Source: Metridium senile
Taxonomy: Eukaryota > Cnidaria > Anthozoa > Actiniaria > Metridiidae
Assembly: GCA_949775045.1 (NCBI GenBank)
Contig: OX459097.1
Coordinates: 8,094,954-8,158,953, forward strand
Direction: 5' to 3'
Length of the DNA stretch: 64,000 bases
Positions within the stretch are counted from its first letter, which is position 1; each line of letters opens with the position of its first letter. Shown here in pieces: positions 55,142 through 64,000 of the stretch. The notes beneath the pieces were generated by a model. It was not told the DNA's origin, did not search any database, and saw only the letters and a list, made by a program, of their open reading frames with translations. Made by a program: the position numbers and the translations under genes.

Positions 55142-55327
55142 TCAAGAGGTTTTCAAATGTTGGCCATTTGGCGGTCCATGGCGAGGACAGATCAGTGGCT
55201 TGTTCTTGTCTTTCTTGCTTGTGAAAAGCTGGGCAAAAGCATCCCTTAATATCAAGTACACTAGTACTACATATATCATGGCGATCACAAAGTATATAAG
55301 AAAGTCAGAGTCGATTGTTACATCCAT
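55142..55327 (-). CDS. Small single-span membrane protein, 61 aa
   Basis: I chose the Met at 55327 because it sits in GCCGCCATGG, an ideal Kozak context; an upstream in-frame Met at 55375 would add 16 residues. The protein has a short acidic N-terminus (MDVTIDSD), one 22-residue hydrophobic helix (FLIYFVIAMIYVVLVYLIL) and a basic stretch (FTSKKDKNK) that predicts a cytosolic C-terminus. A polar tail with one Cys follows. It is intronless. I do not recognise a family; layout resembles small integral membrane micropeptides. It lies on the same strand as, and 1.9 kb from, another single-exon one-helix protein. Confidence 0.55.
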   Translation of the reverse strand: MDVTIDSDFLIYFVIAMIYVVLVYLILRDAFAQLFTSKKDKNKPLICPRHGPPNGQHLKTS

Positions 55328-55540
55328 GGCGGCAATCAATCTCCAAGAAAGCGTAAAATATAGGAAGATGCGCAAGTTGAATTCTCTGATTCTTGGTTTC
55401 AGGCGGTTTTAGCGGGTTTCAAAAAGTTCGAACTGACTTTGTTGACTCATAATGAACAACAATTGTTCTCGGTTTCTTTTGCTATGTAAATCAAAGGGAT
55501 ATTGTATTCGGATTGGATAAAACCTGACACAAATAACTTA

Positions 55541-55632
55541 ACCTGCGATGCCGGCGGTCTGCGAGGTTACTTTTTTTCTCTCCGTTTTTCTCCTCTACTT
55601 AATCACGCAGACCGCCGGCAACGCAGGCTACA
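55541..55632. mobile_element. Small palindromic MITE
   Basis: ACCTGCGATGCCGGCGGTCTGCG / CGCAGACCGCCGGCAACGCAGGCT arms flank a 43-bp T-rich loop. Confidence 0.85.
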
Positions 55633-55932
55633 AATAGCTCTATGGTAACAATGTATGAGGGCGGGAAATTTAAAAGCGCAAAATTGCAAATGCATTTTAA
55701 AATGATGATGCTTTCCTTTCGTCTTCTTCTTTGGTCAGTCTAGTGTCACTAGTACGACGTTTAATTAATTTCAAAGAGAAGCACCTCTCCATAAAAAATA
55801 TAACAAATAGTGACCTGTGTTTTCCAGCTTTATTCCTCGATTTTAGAATGCAATGATAAATGGAGGAATCAGTTCTGAAATATATCGGTTAAAGCTGGGT
55901 TCGTTAACTGAAAATAACTATACGATACTAGG

Positions 55933-56022
55933 TAATATAATGAAATTTGTAATACCGTAAAAAATGTTGACTTAACTTTACTGACGTTTCGAGCTTTAGC
56001 CCTTCGTCGGAGTAAAAGAGAA
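55933..56022. repeat. Retroelement tail copy
   Basis: AATGAAATTTGTAATACCGT through CTGACGTTTCGAGCTTTAGC to CCTTCGTCGGAGTAAAAGAG. It is the best-preserved copy of this tail in the window. Confidence 0.8.
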
Positions 56023-56049
56023 AATAACTACTTCCATTTTATGCATGCC

Positions 56050-56180
56050 GGTTACAGCCTGCGTAGCCTGTGTAGCCAGGCTCTCAAGGGGAGGGGAGGG
56101 GAGGGAAGGGGGTGAGGGAGGAGAGGGAATTTCTCCACCATCCCCTACCATTCTCCCCTCATCCTCTATGCAGGCTACAC
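56050..56180. mobile_element. Probable MITE remnant
   Basis: CCGGTTACAGCCTGCGTAGC and GCAGGCTACACCGGTTACTG are inverted around a GGGGAGGGGAGGGGAGGG tract and its partial complement. Confidence 0.65.
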
Positions 56181-57191
56181 CGGTTACTGCATGTTGACAT
56201 ATATTGTGCTCAAGTTGACGAAACTATTTTAATGATTCACTGACATCTAGTCAGATATGCTTGAAATAAAGTGTGGGACAATCTGTGACAACCTCAGGGG
56301 CGGATCCGGAAATTTGACAAGTGGGGTGAGCTTTGATATCCTTTTGGCGGATAACGGCAGACACAAGAACGCAAAGATCGTAATGTGCCCGCTTTTCTTT
56401 GCTAAAACGGGACTTTACTGCAAAAAGGGGGTGAAAAGTTACCCAGTTCATCCCCCCCCCCCCCCCCCCTCCGTCCCCCTGAACCTATCCTCTTGAAAGA
56501 GTTGTATGCTAGTTGTCATGGGTTTACTGCATGTTTATAATGGAACTGTCAAAATGAATCGAAATACCTGCTGAATGCGACTCTTATTTACTCTGAATGT
56601 TCTGAATATTAAACTATGTGTATAGTATAGCTGCTATATACTAGTTACTTTTACATTTTAGTTTCGTACGAATATATAATAACAATACTGATAAAATAGT
56701 TCAACATTTCTGTCTATAATGTATATGTCCTCTTAACTCCTTGTGGTGCATAAGATGACGCTGTTTATGTCGTTAAATTTGTTATAAACTTCATTGATAG
56801 CCTCAACAATAAAACCCTATTTCATGTTCTTATTTCTACATACGAATGAATATATTATTCTAAATTTCAGTTTCACTTTATGCATTTATAAGTTTAAATG
56901 CAGTCTCAAATTTAACAAAATAAGAAATTAATGCTACACATAATTTAAGGTATGTGGTTATACAGAAAATTGATCAGTTAAGTGGTCCCAGAATTAAAGC
57001 ATTTGTCGCCTTTTCCTGTGAAAGTTACATGCATCTTTAATATATATTTATGCATATCGAAAATGTCTCGAAAATGTAACAAACCCGTTCATGAATTTTC
57101 AAATACCAGACATTGTACCACAAGCAAGTTTAAACTGAGTATCAATTTAACATGAAAAAACGAAATCCAATCGTCTCTTTCAATTTCAATT
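56181..57191. other. Intergenic spacer
   Basis: No gene was found. A run of about 18 C lies near 56452-56470. The rest is AT-rich. Confidence 0.45.
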
Positions 57192-57503
57192 TCATAGTGT
57201 GCTTTCCAGTGCCTTCGGTGATTCCTTCTTTTCATTCTCATTTGTTTCATTTGCTTTGTCTTTACTTTCCAGTTTTTCTACGTTCTGCTTTTCATCGCTG
57301 TCCTTCTCTTCTTTCTCATCGTCTTTCTTTTCCGGAGAAGGTTTGTCACAGGGTTTGGCATCTTCTTCTGTCTTTCCGGTTGAAGCGTAAGGGTTCTCGT
57401 ACCAGAACTCCAAGGCTAGTAAATAATAGAGCCCAAAATAGCCAGCGTATATGAATAAATCCGCAATCCATGTGACATTGAAGTTCAGTATTGTAAGCGC
57501 CAT
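57192..57503 (-). CDS. Single-exon membrane protein with charged tail, 103 aa
   Basis: The start AATATGG has a good Kozak context. Residues 1-40 are hydrophobic and aromatic (NVTWIADLFIYAGYFGLYYL), giving one membrane helix preceded by a possible N-glycosylation site (NVT). After PYASTG, the tail (about residues 44-103) is almost entirely Lys, Glu, Asp, Ser and Asn (KKDDEKEEKDSDEKQN) and is predicted disordered. I do not recognise a family. Codon use and the sharp switch from hydrophobic helix to charged tail argue for a real protein. It could be a paralogue in layout, but not clearly in sequence, of the 55142 gene. The + strand ORFs here are shadows. Confidence 0.6.
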   Translation of the reverse strand: MALTILNFNVTWIADLFIYAGYFGLYYLLALEFWYENPYASTGKTEEDAKPCDKPSPEKKDDEKEEKDSDEKQNVEKLESKDKANETNENEKKESPKALESTL

Positions 57504-57725
57504 ATTCTTGAGGTAATTATCTTTAAAATGTAAGAGTTAGTTGAGAATCGAAGGCCAGTGTTTTGTTTTTTAGTATGCGTAAACACAGTGATAAATCCCT
57601 TGTTTGGAATAATAATCAATTAGGCTGGTGGCCAATTTCTGGTAGTACATGTACAAATACTGCATATATTTGCATCTCATTGTTTGCTTTTTGTTTTGTT
57701 TTGTATTCAATTTGAAATAGATTCT

Positions 57726-57983
57726 AGCCTGCGTAACAAGCGTTTCTTTTGGGGGAACGGGAAAAAGTTGATTTTTGGTTGTTTTGGGATAGCTATGTTA
57801 CCGATATGGCCGCGCGAAACCTAAGACGAGTGCAAAAAAAAAAAAAAACGAGTGGGGGGAGGGGGAAGAGCTCAACCAATTTTTTTGTACTCGTCTTAGG
57901 TTTCGCGCGGCCATATCGGTAACACAGCTATCCCAAAACAGCCAAAAACAACTTTCTCCCGTTCTCCCCAAAAGAAACGCTTA
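57726..57983. mobile_element. Palindromic MITE (AAGCGTTTCTTTTGGGG ends)
   Basis: Arms of about 100 bp from AGCGTTTCTTTTGGGGGAAC to CGCGCGAAACCTAAGACGAG mirror CTCGTCTTAGGTTTCGCGCG to AAAAGAAACGCT. The loop is A-rich plus GTGGGGGGAGGGGG. A half copy lies in F-BAR intron 2 at 36395-36505. Confidence 0.92.
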
Positions 57984-58219
57984 TTTTGAAAAAATTCCGA
58001 AAACTACTGTATACAAGAAATAAAACAAAGCTTAAAAATTACATACGCACGAAACTCATGTCATACAAATTAATTTGGTACTATGTGTTTTAGTGAATGC
58101 GTTTTTACACCTATTTGAAAAATGGTGGCAGCCGAAGCTACCGCGTCTCAAGCCTGCAAAGCATGTCCGTAGTTTTTGTCTTATTCATTACAAGTTTCTC
58201 TCCTTAGAGTTCAAACAAT

Positions 58220-58553
58220 ATACCCGTGAAACAAGTAGTACTAATTAGTACTAAATAGTGGTAATACTCCAGTTTCGAGATCTCTTTTACTCAGATATAT
58301 TTTTATTAGGTCAACTTCCATTTCCACCGATTTTCCGCTAAATCGGAAAGCTCTATTGTCTTCTATGCTCACAAATCTTTTTCATTTGCACGGACTTTTA
58401 CTGAACAAAAGAATATATTACATGGTTTTGAGGCTAACAATGAGTAAAAGAGATCTCGAAACTGGAGTATTGAACAATAGAAAACAATAGAATTGGCATA
58501 AAATATCACTATTTAGTACTAATTATGTGGCACGCTTTTAATGTTTGTACTCT
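58220..58553. mobile_element. MITE (GTGAAAC/AGTACTAATTAG) with nested insertion
   Basis: Outer text CCCGTGAAACAAG ... TACTAAATAGTG and CAATAGAAAACAATAG ... TATTTAGTACTAATTATGTG matches the uninterrupted relative at 19775-19908. It is interrupted at 58267. Confidence 0.75.
58267..58467. mobile_element. Inner MITE, perfect 27-bp ends, TA duplication
   Basis: CTCCAGTTTCGAGATCTCTT and the mirrored AAGAGATCTCGAAACTGGAG (arms continue to 27 bp) are flanked by TA at 58265-58266 and 58468-58469. The 19.8-kb relative shows the empty site GTGATAATAAAACAATAG. Confidence 0.88.
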
Positions 58554-59137
58554 AATATTCCGTTCATCGCCTGTCATATAGTTTGCTGTGATAAAATATC
58601 ATAAATACTAAGGGTAAAAGCTCAAAACCTCAGTAAAGTTAAGAATTAACAATAGTTTTCTGAAGGGTTTCTCTAAAAGAAAATCATTTTTCCGCCATAA
58701 AATTCAACATTTGGATAAAGGTTTTTTTACGAAAAATCAGAAATATTGAAAACGGCAGTAGCTAACTTAATGGAAATATATGTCTAAAATTTCCTTTATA
58801 TACAAGACCCAACGTTTTCATTTCTCCACCAACGAATATAAAGTTCATATGTGAATTGGGCTTCCTGTGTCCTTAATTGGGTTGCCTGTGGTTTTGAACA
58901 GCGTAGGCAATAGAGGCTAATACTTCGTGTAGCATACTATTCTTGAGTCCTTGGGTCATTTTCTCATGTTTCTTCTTTTAAATTAGATTGCGAGAAGTCC
59001 CACCTTTGCCATCCGAATTTCGAGGAAAACGAATCCGGAGGGAAAAGTAGGGACTGTTTGCAGTATATAGCGTCATCAGTTAGACCAGTACCATAATGCT
59101 TTGCGCATTTCAATTTGTTAAATAATTAGTGCCATTA

Positions 59138-59312
59138 GACCTCTTTACCTTCCTTGTTTGTTGTCCCATTTCAGATCACGTGATGCTACCCTTGGGAATT
59201 GTTTCTTTCACATGTAAATGATATAACACGTTCATCATAAAAGAACAATTCTCAAGGGAATGACACGTGGTCTGAAATGGGCAATTTGCATACGGAGATA
59301 AAAAGAGGTCTA
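59138..59312. mobile_element. Palindromic MITE (TAGACCTCTTT ends)
   Basis: TTAGACCTCTTTACCTTC / GATAAAAAGAGGTCTA outer ends; CCCATTTCAGATCACGTG / CACGTGGTCTGAAATGGG inner arms. The minus-strand ORF here is not a gene. Confidence 0.8.
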
Positions 59313-60219
59313 TTGTTCTAGTATTCTCAAGAGAGGATAAAAATCTGAATGAGAAAGAAAATTTGTAAAGCATGCTGGTAGTAAAATGAAGTCATCGTAC
59401 ATATGGCCTATTGCCAGGCATTTATGAGTTACCGCTGGACTGAAACTAGATTTATATAAAGTCGACAAGGAATTGCCAGAAGATAATTTGGAATATTCAT
59501 TTGATGGTTTGACACTTTAACTGGATTTATAATATAATATATTTTGAGTTTGAGGGGAGAAAGGAAAATAAAAGGAATTTAAAGTAAAAAGGGGGTAAAA
59601 TTTCGAATAACGAAAATATACAAAGGAAGAAAGAGGGAGGAACGAGGAGGGAGGGGTGCGTCTCTGTATCAGGCAAATCATGTGCAACCATTTAATAATT
59701 TCACGAGGGGAGGGGTCAGGAGATTTGCGGGTGGTCTACGTAATGGAATACGTCTAAACATCCCGCTTGACCATCATTTCATGATAAATATACATATCAT
59801 ACTACATGCATTTAAATAATATAATGATGCATTATTCAACCTTTTAAAAACACTATTGTCCTAGCTGGAAGCTGTGGCAACATTAACCCTTCCTATTTCA
59901 GTTTCGTATTCAGTATATGCCTAATGAAATCTTAATTTACATGTAATTATGCAGACGGGATCCAGAAAATATATTCTGACGAAAGATTACTAGAAGAAGG
60001 ATTTCCTTTTGGTATCGTATTCCTCTTAAACCCAGTACCCGCTTCCAATCATATTATAAGAAACAGGTTACCAGTTTTATTCTACACAGCTAAGCAAACG
60101 AGAAGGCAGTAAGTCATAGTGAGGTAAAAGGCTGTTCAAATAATTCTACTCGCACATTTCGACCTATTTTTTACCGTCTTTATCTGTTTGGATTTCAGTA
60201 GAACACAAACTTTCGTGTA

Positions 60220-61677
60220 ATGGTTTACAAAGTATTTGTGATTCTAAGTGTGGTGGTGTACGTCTGTTGGGCGAATCATGTGGGTTTTGCAGGTAAGTCT
60301 AACTCGTGTGTTATATCATAACAATAGGTAATGTTTGCTTCAGTTGGTGTTATTATTCATAGTAGCTTTTTTAAATTTCATCCTGAGAAAATTACATTTT
60401 TCACTTGAAAACCAAATGTAAGTTTTTTAATATTTTCTTGGATTGTTAGTGTTTTCTTGAATGACTTGAAAGTTTCTCACAACTCTGTTACGCAATTGTA
60501 ATATTTTGATTTCTTTATTTCGTGCCGCGTCAATTTGTAATCCTTATTATATCCGGAAAAAAGATTCATAGATGTGGCTATATCAGTTGAGTTACGCGTT
60601 GTTCAAAATGTACATTGATATTTTGTACATGTTTTGCGCTTGCAAAAAAATAAAAGGGTTAAAAGTGTTAAAAAACATCTCTTTATATCGCATGCTAAGT
60701 CTTTTTTCGATTCATATAACTTAAATCTTATTGATTTATAAATATAAAATTAGCGTACAAAAGTTTTTCTTTTCAAGTTTTCTACACCTTTTCAAATTTA
60801 AACATCCTGGGAGGTTCTTCAACCACTTATACACTTCACTTTTTTCTTCTTTTTGAACATTTCAAAGTGTTTATCGTTTGTCACTCGGCGTGTCTTTTAT
60901 ATTACGGTCAAATTCTCGCTTTCTGATTCCACGGTAAGGCGCGTTGCGCTGTAGCTGTTCCATACTGATTAAATATATTTTGAAGGCTTTATCAGTAACA
61001 AGATTTACTTTTTTAAACATTTTATTTGATATTAAATTGCTTTATTAATAAGCAAATTCACTTCGTTATTTAACTATATTGCTAATTATTATTTTGCACT
61101 AACTGTTCCATAAATTAAATAGATTTTTGAAGGCTTTATTTAATGAATATTTTCTTTTTTAGACATTTTCTTTTTTGGGCCTTTTTACATTAGTTTTTAT
61201 ATTAATAAAAAGCAAATGTACTTCGTTATTTGACTATTTTTATTAAAGTGAACCGCACCTTATAAACTAAAGACTTCTTATAATTTCAAGCTCAGCAATG
61301 CGGGGCATTTATTGATGCATTTCGCTATTGAAAGTGTTGATTGATAAGGTTCTTTAATATGTATTTAGCAAGGAAACCCTACATATGATGTCCGGTTCTA
61401 CTTAACAAATTAAAAACGTCTAGAAAAAAAATCTTGAAAAAGTTAAAACCATTTCCGGCCCGACTTTCTTATATTGTAGTGTTTTAACAGATTGAAATGC
61501 TTCTTCTTGGTGTCTTGAATATGGAATGTTTTCCTGTTTAATTATTTTTTTTCCTCCGACTGTGTGCTTGCTGCGTTGACCCCTAAGATAACAGTAACAC
61601 CGCCGCCTTGCATTGAGCGACGCGGTGGTGGATTTCCGCTACTGCGTCGTTGTTTGGGTTTGATTCGATACTGTTGA
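60220..61677 (+). CDS. Candidate secreted Cys-containing peptide, two exons
   Basis: Exon 1 (60220-60292) is convincing in form: MVYKVFVILSVVVYVCWA is a signal peptide, followed by NHVGFA and a strong donor (GCAG|GTAAGT). Upstream, TTTGGATTTCAG could be an acceptor, so a 5'-UTR exon may precede it. For exon 2, the best in-window candidate is 61595-61677, after ACAG with a pyrimidine-rich tract about 30 bases upstream. It keeps phase and adds 27 residues with three Cys, five Arg and a Pro/Gly-rich front before TGA. That would give a 51-aa precursor of a short basic peptide. Alternatively, exon 2 is part of a tRNA-like repeat (GGGTTTGATTCGATAC) and the true exons lie beyond 64000. Exon 1 is moderately sure, exon 2 weak. 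Confidence 0.4.
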
Positions 61678-61679
61678 CT

Positions 61680-62960
61680 TTACTAATACGACCCGTCGAC
61701 AGCCTTGCGTTTTAGATTAATTCCTCAACTCAGTGCGTCATTGTGAATAAGCCTTCATTTACGTTACGATCGCTGCGTCTTTACGCAAACGCAACCAAAG
61801 GTTCGCGCATACCAAGAGAACACTTGCGGGTCCAGTTTGTGTTTAAAGAACTAGTCTTCGTTTTACGTTGCGTCTTTAAGAAAACGTAGCAAAAGCTCTG
61901 TTACTACTACATGTTCTATTTTAATTATTTTATTTGCTTGGATGCTGTTGATTTGATCCATAGGCCCTTTGCAATAACTTGGTGCCTGGATACTGCAGGA
62001 TAGAAACGGAATTTTGAAGGCAAAGCTGCCTAGCTCGTGGGGGTGAATAAAAATTCCAATTGAAAAACAAAACACTTCATCTTTGGAGTTTATTCTTTAG
62101 CTTGACGTTTCCAATTCAATCTAACACTTAAAATTTTTCCTCTATGAACCTGTCGTCCGTCTCCCCTCCTCGAAATGTTGTTTTTGACATGAAAAGTGAA
62201 AAGTGTCCTCTTGTTTTGTGAACATCACGCAAAATGGCGACTTTGCAAGGCTACTAGTCACGTAACCTTTAATTTTTTTTTTTTCCTGTTTCAAGACCTC
62301 TCGGGAACTTGAAATTTCATGAGGTAGTATATTGTCGATGTTTTTTCGAAGTCGACATAAAGAGAATTGAGGAATTTCGCACCAAATAAAGACTTAACAA
62401 ATAGTCAAAGGTTTTAATTTCAAGAATTGAGGAATTTCGCACCAAATAAAGACTTAACAAATAGTCAAAGGTTTTAATTTCAAAATGATATAAAGAGCAA
62501 TCTATAACCACACAGCAAAATGTTCAACCAACTTGAAGTGCAAAATATATGTAAAGGCAAAAAGTAAAAGGTCAAAAACAACATTTCAAGGAGAAACGAC
62601 GGACGACAGGTTTAAAGAGAAAGAATCTTAAGTATTAGATTGAATTGGAAACGTCAAACTAAAGAATAAATTAATATCTCCAAAGATCAAGTGTTTTGTT
62701 ATTTTATTTACCCCGCGAAGCAGCTTCAGTTTGCCCTCGAAAATCCTGTTGCTATATGAGGTGTCCAGGCACGCCGAGGGCCCATTATGATCCGTAGACA
62801 GCCTTGTGGGTACATTGCGCTTTTTCATTACGAACTAGCCTTTGTTTTACATTGTGTCTTTACGAAAACGTAGCAATATAACACCAAAATTATCAGTGGT
62901 TGGAAATACTAATGAGCAGCCTTGCGTTTTCATGTTGCGTCTCCATTGCGTCTACGTGGA
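61680..62960. mobile_element. ~1-kb imperfect foldback element
   Basis: Left arm about 61860-62210 reads back as right arm about 62570-62870. Matched words include CTTGACGTTTCCAATTCAAT / ATTGAATTGGAAACGTCAAA, CCTGTCGTCCGTC / GACGGACGACAGG, and CAAAATTCCGTTTCTAT / ATAGCAACAGGATTTTCG. The flanks share GCAGCCTTGCGTTTT and ACGTTGCGTCTTTA words. No transposase was seen. Confidence 0.7.
62364..62483. repeat. Perfect 60-bp tandem duplication
   Basis: GAATTGAGGAATTTCGCACC through AAGGTTTTAATTTCAA occurs at 62364 and 62424 without differences, inside the loop of the foldback element. It therefore arose recently. Confidence 0.95.
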
Positions 62961-62984
62961 TCAACCAGTGAAGAAAAATAAAAA

Positions 62985-63172
62985 CTTTAGGATACAGTAC
63001 TTACTACTGTAGAAAAAAATCTAGGATATAGTACTTAGTACTGCATCTATTAATTGTAAATAATAATAAAAAAAAATCTAGGATATAGTACTTAGTACTG
63101 CATCTATTAATTGTAAATAATACAAACAAATCTAGGATACAGTACGTAGTACTGTATTCGTTAATTGTAAAA
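62985..63172. repeat. ~60-bp tandem repeat, three units
   Basis: AATCTAGGATATAGTACTTA followed by GTACTGCATCTATTAATTG occurs at about 63019, 63077 and 63127 (the last more diverged, period about 50-58). A partial unit opens at 62990. Confidence 0.85.
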
Positions 63173-63365
63173 AAAAATGTGCTGTCTATCCTTGAAATAA
63201 AAATATTATAAAAAAATAAATAAATAAAACTTTACGTACTTGTACAGTTTAGTGGTTCGCTTTATTTGGTGGGGTATAGAGAACACTTCATGTGTCTTTT
63301 TCCCGTGTCGTTTTCTTTCTAGTTACGTTTCATTGGATAAAGTCAATGAGGTCCGTGTTATGGGA

Positions 63366-63450
63366 GTCTCCGCCGCACGTTTTTAGTGTGGTTGCGCAAA
63401 CAGCTGCTTACATTCGGACACTAAAAACGGCTGCGGGGGAGAGACTAGGG
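63366..63450. mobile_element. Small palindromic MITE (GGCTGCGG ends)
   Basis: AGTCTCCGCCGCACGTTTTTAG / CTAAAAACGGCTGCGGGGGAGAGACT arms. It belongs to the same broad group as 51575-51692. Confidence 0.8.
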
Positions 63451-63687
63451 TTTCGGTAGAGAAAAGTGCACCATGCAACGCTGTCCATCCGGTGTCCTGC
63501 AATTAAGGGGATATATACTTTAAGGATTATTACTCCGGATATTCAAATGTTAAGACTGGTAACGACTTCCCAAATCTAAATTGCTTTACTTTTTTTGTGG
63601 AATATATGGTGTGGCATATTTATCCTGCATCATACTGAAATACAGCCAATCAGAATGCTTGAAAACCGTTGTATATAATATATCTTA

Positions 63688-63822
63688 TTAGACAGTTTGA
63701 TGTGTAATATGGCTGGATATTTTACGAGTGAAACGCTGTATTTTGACGAGGCTACGGGCGAGTCAAAATGCAAGATAACGAGTAAAATATCCAGCCATAT
63801 TACATATCAAACTGTTTAATAA
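63688..63822. mobile_element. Palindromic MITE (CTTATTAGACAGTTTG ends)
   Basis: CTTATTAGACAGTTTGATGT ... AATATGGCTGGATATTTTAC mirrors GTAAAATATCCAGCCATATT ... ATCAAACTGTTTAATAAG. Further weaker repeats of the GGATATTTT word continue to the window end. Confidence 0.88.
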
Positions 63823-64000
63823 GTTATTTATTATCCAATCAAAAGAATTTTGTTCTTTTATAAAGCAAAATATTGTTTTACTTGAGGGCTAGATAGACGA
63901 GTATAAATATCGCTGGATATTTTTACTCGATCCAGTCCTACTCCTGCGTTATTTTTACTTGTCTATGACTAGTTGGATAATAATCGGTGGTATTCAACTG

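Larger units (their letters stand above)
57504..60219. other. Intergenic region rich in MITEs
   Basis: It contains the MITEs at 57726, 58220 (nested) and 59138. The remaining sequence (58560-59130 and 59320-60100) is AT-rich with G-rich patches (GAGGAGGGAGGGGTG near 59645). No gene was found. Confidence 0.5.

Overview
The window looks like nuclear DNA of an early-branching animal, most likely a cnidarian. The evidence is intron-rich single-copy metazoan genes (CIAO1, a CIP4/TOCA-type F-BAR protein, a forkhead factor), AT-rich sequence, and dense palindromic MITEs, tRNA-derived SINEs and satellites of kinds I associate with cnidarian assemblies. The lineage is my inference, and the species cannot be fixed from the sequence.

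Layout. 1-6.9 kb: AT-rich spacer with a SINE and short tandem repeats. 6.9-7.75 kb (+): intronless forkhead gene whose C-terminal tail is duplicated in decayed form downstream. 8-21.9 kb: no gene found; a field of satellites (95, 158, 20, 140, 60 and 110 bp units), an (ATT)n array and nested MITEs. 21.9-31.0 kb (-): CIAO1, 13 exons, 337 aa, including a minor-spliceosome AT-AC intron. 31.5-33.6 kb (-): a 5-exon, 127-aa, two-helix membrane protein. 34.9-53.0 kb (+): a 12-exon, 518-aa F-BAR/HR1/SH3 protein. Its intron 8 holds an apparently intact Ngaro-type (DIRS order) retrotransposon, itself inserted into a MITE. 53-64 kb: two single-exon small membrane proteins (-), a cluster of CRE-like sites, MITEs, and a signal-peptide exon (+) that may belong to a very short secreted peptide gene.

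The host genes are unrelated housekeeping, regulatory or cytoskeletal genes and do not form a pathway. CIAO1 targets Fe-S clusters in the cytosol. The F-BAR protein couples membrane curvature to actin through Cdc42 and SH3 partners. The forkhead protein is a predicted transcription factor with a Groucho-type repression motif. What dominates the window is mobile DNA: a probably recent Ngaro copy, at least a dozen palindromic MITEs (some nested with clean TA target duplications), PLE-like or similar retroelement tails, and several SINEs. All exon boundaries were derived by hand from reading frame, splice signals and remembered family sequences. No alignment or database search was run.
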